From Gemmatimonadota bacterium (lineage in GTDB: Bacteria > Gemmatimonadota > Gemmatimonadetes > Longimicrobiales > Gaopeijiaceae): DNA of 64,000 nt. The DNA lies in NCBI GenBank assembly GCA_041390125.1, contig JAWKQN010000011.1:165314-229313 (forward strand). Direction: 5' to 3'. Shown here piece after piece: positions 58,680-64,000 of this stretch. Made by a program: the position numbers and the translations under genes. Position 1 is the stretch's first letter; the number at the start of each line of letters is the position of its first letter. The notes under the pieces were generated by a model. The model searched no databases. It was not told the DNA's origin and was given only the letters and a program-made list of their open reading frames with translations.

Positions 58680-59837
58680 GTGGACCGACGGGGATTCCTG
58701 GGGGCGGCCCTGGCCGCCGCGGCGCTCCAAACCGAAGCACGGACCGCAGCCGAGCGGCATCCGACACCGGCGAGGAATCCGAGCGTTCCTGCGGCTCCGC
58801 CCCGCCGGGCGCTCCGCATCCTCATGCTCGGAGGCACCGGCTTCATCGGTCCGCACATGGTGCGCAGCGCGCTGGAGCGTGGCCACGAGGTCACGCTGTT
58901 CAACCGGGGGCGCACCAACACCGACCTCTTCCCCCAGGTCGAGAAGCTGATCGGAGACCGCAACGGCCAGCTCGACGCGCTCGCCGGGAGACGCTGGGAC
59001 GTCGTGATCGACAACAGCGGCTACTATCCCTCGCACGTGCGGGCCTCGGCGGAGGCGCTCCGCGGCTCGGTCGACCACTACATCTTCACCTCGACCATCG
59101 ACGCCTACCGCGACTTCAACACCGTGGGGATGGACGAGTCGTATCCGTTGCATCCGCCCTCGTCGACGCGTCCGGAGGACCCCAGCCGCTTCTACGGTCC
59201 CCTCAAGGCCGACTGCGAGCGGATCGTGCGCGACGTCTACGGCGGGAGCTCCACGCAGATCCGACCGGGATGGATCGCCGGGCCGGGCGACAACAACCAC
59301 CTGCTGACCTACTGGTGCGTCCGCATCGATCGGGGCGGGGAGGTGCTCGCTCCGGGTGAGCCCGAAGACTCCATGCAGGTGACGGATGTACGCGACCTCG
59401 CGGCGTGGTACGTGCAGATCGCCGAAGAACGCATCGCGGGAGCCTACAGCGCAGTCGGACCGGTTTGGTCGTGGGCGGAGACCCTGCACGGGATCCGCGC
59501 CATCACCGCTGCGGACGTGTCGTTCACCTGGGTGGATGCGGACTTCCTCCTGGAGCGCGACCAGAAGCCGTGGACCGACATCCCGTTGTGGTGGCCGGCG
59601 CGCAACGATTGGGGTCCGCGATCGTTCGGGGGCAACATCGGCGGCGAGGGCGCGTTCGCCATCGATGGATCCCTGGCGTGGGCCAACGGCTTCGCGCGCC
59701 GTCCCCTCGCCGACACGGCGAGGTCGACGCTGGACTGGTACTGGGAGACCTACGACGACTGGCCGGAGGAGCGGCGCCCGGGCTTCTCTGCGGCCGTCGA
59801 GCGGCGGCTGCTGGAGGAGTGGAAGGCGAGAAGGTAG
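58680..59837 (+). CDS. TAT-exported NAD-dependent epimerase/dehydratase
   Basis: A 385-residue protein. The GTG at 58680 follows GGGGGAG and opens a twin-arginine signal (VDRRGFLGAALAAAALQ). The Rossmann motif ILMLGGTGFIG is intact, and then VIDNSGYYPSHV, FTSTIDAYRDF, YGPLKADCE (a YxxxK-like catalytic pair) and GWIAGPGDNNH. Extended short-chain dehydrogenases of this kind act on nucleotide sugars. A cofactor-binding epimerase in the periplasm is unusual, and oxidoreductases with such signals do exist (GFO/IDH/MocA family). Its divergent neighbour is a PQQ-like propeller. Confidence 0.82.
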   Translation: MDRRGFLGAALAAAALQTEARTAAERHPTPARNPSVPAAPPRRALRILMLGGTGFIGPHMVRSALERGHEVTLFNRGRTNTDLFPQVEKLIGDRNGQLDALAGRRWDVVIDNSGYYPSHVRASAEALRGSVDHYIFTSTIDAYRDFNTVGMDESYPLHPPSSTRPEDPSRFYGPLKADCERIVRDVYGGSSTQIRPGWIAGPGDNNHLLTYWCVRIDRGGEVLAPGEPEDSMQVTDVRDLAAWYVQIAEERIAGAYSAVGPVWSWAETLHGIRAITAADVSFTWVDADFLLERDQKPWTDIPLWWPARNDWGPRSFGGNIGGEGAFAIDGSLAWANGFARRPLADTARSTLDWYWETYDDWPEERRPGFSAAVERRLLEEWKARR

Positions 59838-59862
59838 GGGCCGGGCGCGAGCGGCGGTGAAC

Positions 59863-61164
59863 TCAGTCGCTCGGGGACGGTGCTGCGGAGGGCGCCACGC
59901 CCGCCGCCTTCCGTGCGACGAACCGCGTGGGCACACCGGTGATCGCTTCGATGCGTCGCGCGAGGATCTGGCTGGGGCCGGGCCCGGGTACGCCCTGCAG
60001 GAGCACCGTCGGCCTACCAGCGGTGGGTACCGCCGTGAAGCGATAGCTCAACGTCGCCGACGCGCCCTGACCCATCTGTGCGTCCGGCGTTGCCTCGATG
60101 GCGTCCAGCTCGGCGGTGGGCAGACGCCGAGCGCGCCGTCCTTGCACGAGGTGATCCGGGTGCACGATCAGCGTTCCACTGCCGAAGGAGGTGGCGAGCC
60201 CCACGCCGAACACCAGCAGTCCCAGCAGCACGAACACCAGCGCCACGAAGCCGGTCAGACCGCCCAGCAGCGCAGCGAACGGGTTGTTGCCGAAGGCGCC
60301 CAGCGCAGCCGCGCCCAGCAAGGCCCCCACTCCCGCGAAGACGAGGCCGAAGACGCCAGCCGCGGCGCCAACCCGCAGGTTGCGGCCAGGCAGGAGCTCG
60401 ATGTGCACTGCACCGGCGAGCTCCCGCACGCGCACCTTCGGGTGCGGGTGCGCATCCGTACCCAGCGGCTCGACCCGGAATGCCTCCTGTGCGGCGCGGG
60501 GCGTTTCCGATGGCAGCACCGGAACCAGGAAGACCACGTCCAGATCGGGGCCTCGTCCGGGAACGTACAGGCCGACGTGCCAGTCGCAGCCGTCCTTCCC
60601 ACGGACCCGGCTACACGGCAGGTCGGGCGGAAGGACGAACGTGAACGAGAGGCGCTGTCGACCGGTCCGCCAGCGCTGTACGCGCGGGTGGCCCTCCGCG
60701 GCCCAGAGTACGTGGTGGCGCGTCGAGTCGCCCGCCGTCTCCACACGCGTGCACGTGATGCGGACGCGGCAGGACCGGGCATCCGACGGGCTCTGCGGCA
60801 TCTCCACCGAACCCCCCAACGGGCCCCCGGGGCTGGCGGGGAAGGGATCCAGGCGGAGGGCGACGCCACGGAACCGCAGCCAGCGCGCGCCGAGGATGGA
60901 AACCTGCAGCAGGAAGGACGCGCATCCCACCCCCCACAGCGCTGCCCCCGCGATCCAGGGCGCATCCCCCGCCTCGATGCCCTTCCACGCGGCCGTCCAG
61001 GCTCCGAGCCCCATGCCCCCCAGAATCACCAGGCCCACGCCCGCACCGAGCCACTCGCGGGCCCATGGGGGGCGGATCAGGCCCCGGTTCCAGCGGGAGT
61101 CGTCGAGGCCGGCCAGCGCGTTGTCGACCGCCTCCGGCCCCGGGCGGGTCGGTAGTCCTCTCAT
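59863..61164 (-). CDS. Multi-pass membrane protein of unknown function, 433 aa
   Basis: The ATG at 61164 is chosen from the common N-terminus (MRGLPTRPGPEAVDN). It has two membrane segments near residues 40-90 (GAGVGLVILGGMGLGAW, AALWGVGCASFLLQVSIL), a soluble beta-rich domain with several Cys, a longer double membrane block (VFGLVFAGVGALLGAAAL, GLTGFVALVFVLLGLLVFG), and a cytoplasmic C-terminal domain. The repeated pattern of Cys-x-V-x-I and W..R stretches recalls DUF3592-type proteins, but the match is weak. The function is unknown. It is divergent from the M14 peptidase gene with a 254-bp intergenic region. Confidence 0.65.
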   Translation of the reverse strand: MRGLPTRPGPEAVDNALAGLDDSRWNRGLIRPPWAREWLGAGVGLVILGGMGLGAWTAAWKGIEAGDAPWIAGAALWGVGCASFLLQVSILGARWLRFRGVALRLDPFPASPGGPLGGSVEMPQSPSDARSCRVRITCTRVETAGDSTRHHVLWAAEGHPRVQRWRTGRQRLSFTFVLPPDLPCSRVRGKDGCDWHVGLYVPGRGPDLDVVFLVPVLPSETPRAAQEAFRVEPLGTDAHPHPKVRVRELAGAVHIELLPGRNLRVGAAAGVFGLVFAGVGALLGAAALGAFGNNPFAALLGGLTGFVALVFVLLGLLVFGVGLATSFGSGTLIVHPDHLVQGRRARRLPTAELDAIEATPDAQMGQGASATLSYRFTAVPTAGRPTVLLQGVPGPGPSQILARRIEAITGVPTRFVARKAAGVAPSAAPSPSD

Positions 61165-61234
61165 GCGGATCCACTCCGGTGGAGGGGGAGCGAGCCGAAG
61201 GGCCACCACCGTTTGCGAGGAGTATGCCAGCGAA

Positions 61235-61265
61235 GGCAGTACGCGCAGGGAAGGCCCCTACTGCC
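61235..61265. repeat. Inverted repeat in the divergent region before the M14 gene
   Basis: GGCAGTA (61235-61241) and TACTGCC (61259-61265) form a 7-bp inverted repeat with a 17-nt gap between the membrane-protein gene and the M14 peptidase gene. It could be an operator. No clear promoter elements were found around it. Confidence 0.3.
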
Positions 61266-61418
61266 GGGGGTGGCCCGCACGCGAACACCCCGCGGTCGAG
61301 GCCGTGACGCGGGAAGGTGGCCTCGGATGGTTGCCGCCCCGCATCCCCGTCTCCACTCTGACCGGGCCTGGGCGCGAGACCTGCGCCCCTCGCCCCTCCG
61401 CGCTCCGAGGCTCTTCCG

Positions 61419-64000
61419 GTGGCCCAACCGTCGTCGTCCGCAGCCGCGTATCGCCGCTCCGCCTCAATCTGGCCGCGGGTCCTCGCCGCGCTCGGTGCGC
61501 TGCTGGTCGGCGCCCCGCTGCAGCTCCAGGCCCAGATCCCGACACCCGCCGACATCATCGGCTTCGCGCCCGGCGAGGACTACACGCTCGCCGCCTATGC
61601 TCCCATCGCCCGCTACTTCGAAGCGCTCGATCGGGCCAGCGACCGGATGATGCTGGAGAAGATCGGCGAGAGCACGCGGGGTGAGCCGCTCTACCTGGCG
61701 GCCATCTCCACACCGGAGAACCTCGCACGGCTGGAGCGCTGGAAGGAGATCACGCGCACGCTGGCCTACGCCCGCGATCCGGAGCGCGGCTACCCCTCCG
61801 TGCTCGCGGAGGAGACGGCGCGGGCGCTGGCGCGCGAAGGCAAGGCCATCGTGTGGATCGACGGCGGGCTGCACGCCACGGAGGTGGCGCACGGGCAGGT
61901 CATGCCGGAGATGGCCCACTGGTTCGTCACGGACGAATCGGAGGAGACCCGTCGGATCCGCGACAACACCATCCTGCTGCTCATGGCCAACATGAACCCG
62001 GATGGCCTCAACACCGTGGCCGAGTGGTACATGTCGCAGGTGGGCGGCCCCCACGAGGTGGCTCCGGTCCCCGAGCTCTACCACCACTACATCGGCCACG
62101 ACAACAATCGCGACTGGTACATGCTCACGCAGGTGGAGACGCAGGCGGTCACCCGCGCGCTCTACCACGAATGGTTCCCGCAGATCGTCTACAACCAGCA
62201 CCAGAGCGGTCCGTTCCCCGCCCGCATCTGGATGCCGCCCTTCGAGAATCCGGTGAGCCCCCACCTGGACCCGCTGCTGGTGAGCTCGCTCAACCAGATG
62301 GGTCATTCGATGCGCAAGCGCTTCGACGTGGAGGGCAAGCCTGGTGTCATCAGCGACGTGGTCTACGACCTGTGGTGGAACGGCTCCATGCGGGGCGGTC
62401 CGGACTACCACAACATGCTGGGCTTCCTGACCGAGACGGCGCTGTATCGCTACGCCACGCCCGGCTGCTACGACGAGATCCCCGACGCCTTCAACGATCG
62501 TGCGGGAAACCTGCCGGCGAAGACGCCGTCCACCAACTACAACAACCCCTGGCCGGGTGGGTGTTGGCACATCCGCGACGCCATGGACTACATGATGACC
62601 GCCGCCAAGGCGGTAGCCGACATGGGGGCGCGGTTGAAGGAGGACTACCTCTTCAACCACTACTGGATGGGACGCAGGCAGATCGAGCGCGGGCAGCGCG
62701 CGGAAGGCGGTCCCTTCGCCTACGTGCTCGATCCCGACGCGGCACACGACCCGAGCGCCGTGTACGAGTTCATGGACCTGATGCGGCAGTCGGGCATCGA
62801 GTTCGTGCGCGCGGCCGGCGCGTTCAGCGCGGACGACCAGCGTTTCCCCGCGGGCAGCTACGTCATCCCGCCGCAGGCCTTCCGCCCCTACGTCGTGGAC
62901 CTGATGGAGCCCAAGACCTATCCGGATCGCCGGATGTACCCGGGGGGACCTCCGGAGCCACCCTACGACATGACCGGCTACGAGCCGCGCTTCTCGATGG
63001 GGCTGCCGGTCGTGGGCATCGACACCCCGTTCGCGATGCCGGACGGCGCGTGGGGAGAGGTCGAGGTGCCCAGCCGGGCGGGATTCGCCGACGGCGCGGC
63101 CGGGTACGTGCTCCCGGCCACGAACAACTGGACCTATCGTGCGCTCGGGACGCGGCTGCAGGAGGGCCTGCCGACCTTCCGGATCACGCGCGCGTGGAAT
63201 CCGTCCGACGTCGCCGGATCCGCGGAGCATCCGGTGGCGACCCCAGGGGCCTACTGGCTGCCGGGACTGTCCGCTGCCGGCGCACGGGTCCTCGCCGAGA
63301 TGGGTCTCGAGCCCGTCCCCGTCACCGAGGCCCCTCCGTCCGATGCGCTGGCCGCTGTACGGGCCCCGCGCGTCGCCATCTATCGCTCGTGGGAAGCTCC
63401 CATGCCGGAAGGATGGACGCGCTGGGTGCTGGACCAGTACGGCTTCGAGTGGACGAACGTGTGGGACGCGGACGTGAAGGCCGGAGCGCTCTCCGACTAC
63501 GATGTGCTGGTCCTTCCCGACCAGAGCGAGCGCGGCATCCGCGAGGGTCACGAGCCCGGCAGCATGCCCGACCGGTACGTGGGAGGCCTGGGCGAGGCCG
63601 GGACGGAGGCCATCCGGCGGTTCGTGCGCGACGGTGGGTGGCTGGTCGCGTTCGATGCGTCCGTGGACTATGCGATCGCCGCCTTCGATCTGCCCTTCCG
63701 CAACGTCGTGCGCGGCGTGGACTCGCAGGACTTCTTCATTCCCGGGTCGATCATCCAGCTGCGCGTGGATCCATCGCACCCGCTGGCCTGGGGCGTGGCG
63801 GAGGATGCGGTCACCCTGTTCGCGGGCAGCCAGGTGCTGGAGCATTCCGGCAGCGACGGAGCCTCCCGGACGCCGGTGTGCTACGCCGACACCGACTACC
63901 TCGTCAGCGGCTGGACCCTGGGCGGAGATGCGTACCTGGCGGGTCGCACGGCCGCCGCCCAGGTGTCCGTCGGTGACGGACAGGTGGTGCTGTTCGGGTT
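61419..64000 (+). CDS. Secreted M14 family zinc carboxypeptidase, 3' truncated by window edge
   Basis: The frame has no stop before the last base, so the gene continues beyond the window; 860 codons are visible. The GTG at 61419 has GAGG eight bases upstream and opens a signal peptide (VLAALGALLVGAPLQLQAQ). The M14 zinc site is intact: H152-A-T-E155 (GLHATEVAHGQ) and H261 (VYNQHQSG), with the substrate-binding NNRDW and the catalytic E339 (FLTETALYRYA). After the catalytic domain come a beta-rich part and a GATase1/ThuA-like domain (YDVLVLPDQSERG, then RRFVRDGGWLVAFD). It probably trims peptides in the periplasm or outside the cell. The missing C-terminus may hold a further domain or anchor. 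Confidence 0.88.
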   Translation, partial: MAQPSSSAAAYRRSASIWPRVLAALGALLVGAPLQLQAQIPTPADIIGFAPGEDYTLAAYAPIARYFEALDRASDRMMLEKIGESTRGEPLYLAAISTPENLARLERWKEITRTLAYARDPERGYPSVLAEETARALAREGKAIVWIDGGLHATEVAHGQVMPEMAHWFVTDESEETRRIRDNTILLLMANMNPDGLNTVAEWYMSQVGGPHEVAPVPELYHHYIGHDNNRDWYMLTQVETQAVTRALYHEWFPQIVYNQHQSGPFPARIWMPPFENPVSPHLDPLLVSSLNQMGHSMRKRFDVEGKPGVISDVVYDLWWNGSMRGGPDYHNMLGFLTETALYRYATPGCYDEIPDAFNDRAGNLPAKTPSTNYNNPWPGGCWHIRDAMDYMMTAAKAVADMGARLKEDYLFNHYWMGRRQIERGQRAEGGPFAYVLDPDAAHDPSAVYEFMDLMRQSGIEFVRAAGAFSADDQRFPAGSYVIPPQAFRPYVVDLMEPKTYPDRRMYPGGPPEPPYDMTGYEPRFSMGLPVVGIDTPFAMPDGAWGEVEVPSRAGFADGAAGYVLPATNNWTYRALGTRLQEGLPTFRITRAWNPSDVAGSAEHPVATPGAYWLPGLSAAGARVLAEMGLEPVPVTEAPPSDALAAVRAPRVAIYRSWEAPMPEGWTRWVLDQYGFEWTNVWDADVKAGALSDYDVLVLPDQSERGIREGHEPGSMPDRYVGGLGEAGTEAIRRFVRDGGWLVAFDASVDYAIAAFDLPFRNVVRGVDSQDFFIPGSIIQLRVDPSHPLAWGVAEDAVTLFAGSQVLEHSGSDGASRTPVCYADTDYLVSGWTLGGDAYLAGRTAAAQVSVGDGQVVLFG

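Noticed and set aside
1..64000. tRNA, rRNA, CRISPR array, insertion sequence or prophage
   Set aside because: I scanned for typical tRNA arms, regularly spaced repeats, terminal inverted repeats, and transposase or phage genes and found none I could support.

Overview
The window is a high-GC bacterial chromosome segment that most resembles Gemmatimonadota. The assignment rests on gene content, not on a marker-gene search: two secreted proteins joining a TolB-like propeller to an amidohydrolase, a PIG-L protein with a long C-terminal extension, a large secreted M14 peptidase, TAT-exported enzymes and many lineage-type lipoproteins. Both window edges cut genes: a PIG-L deacetylase has lost its 5' end, and an M14 carboxypeptidase runs off the 3' end. 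About 44 genes are supported. I see no rRNA, tRNA, CRISPR array, insertion sequence or prophage.

Layout. 1-13.6 kb: PIG-L C-terminal part, a strong terminator hairpin, a structured leader, then one 3,782-residue envelope protein (DUF11 modules, SdrD-B-like domains, a predicted outer-membrane barrel, OmpA C-terminal domain). 13.7-18.6 kb: an HxlR regulator divergent from a mini-thioredoxin, then a creatininase-like protein, aldo/keto reductase, Tag glycosylase and 6-phosphofructokinase on the minus strand, and a MIP18-family protein. 18.7-28.2 kb: secreted unknowns, a Calx-beta/DUF11 lipoprotein, a D-aminoacylase-like lipoprotein, a PLP decarboxylase and a DUF389 membrane protein. 28.4-31.2 kb: a compact phenylacetyl-CoA epoxidase operon (paaA, paaD DUF59 part, paaB, paaC, detached PaaD zinc ribbon) with a sigma70-like promoter, a PaaR-like operator and a terminator. 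31.3-36.1 kb: small lipoproteins, a CPBP protease, a DUF6941 protein, a TonB-C lipoprotein, and an ECF sigma factor with its zinc-binding anti-sigma factor. 36.2-43.8 kb: a gyrase A homologue with an altered GyrA box, a TAT-exported class V aminotransferase, DinB, saccharopine-dehydrogenase-like and SIMPL proteins. 44.0-49.4 kb: an esterase, a VapBC toxin-antitoxin pair and a membrane-anchored winged-helix/TPR regulator coupled to an acidic microprotein. 49.5-64 kb: two convergent propeller-amidohydrolases flanking an AEC transporter, a BamB-like propeller, a TAT-exported epimerase, a membrane protein and the M14 peptidase.

Functionally the window suggests a heterotroph investing in extracytoplasmic peptide, amide and sugar hydrolysis plus aerobic phenylacetate breakdown. 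No complete unknown system is evident. The items most worth a second look are the giant barrel-OmpA protein with its leader, the inverted amidohydrolase pair around a transporter, the altered gyrase A, the split PaaD with a PaaR-like site but no PaaR, and the HxlR/mini-thioredoxin pair. Start sites were chosen from Shine-Dalgarno sequences, signal peptides and gene overlaps, and several are GTG. Family names and remembered reference residues come from general knowledge and were not checked against a database.
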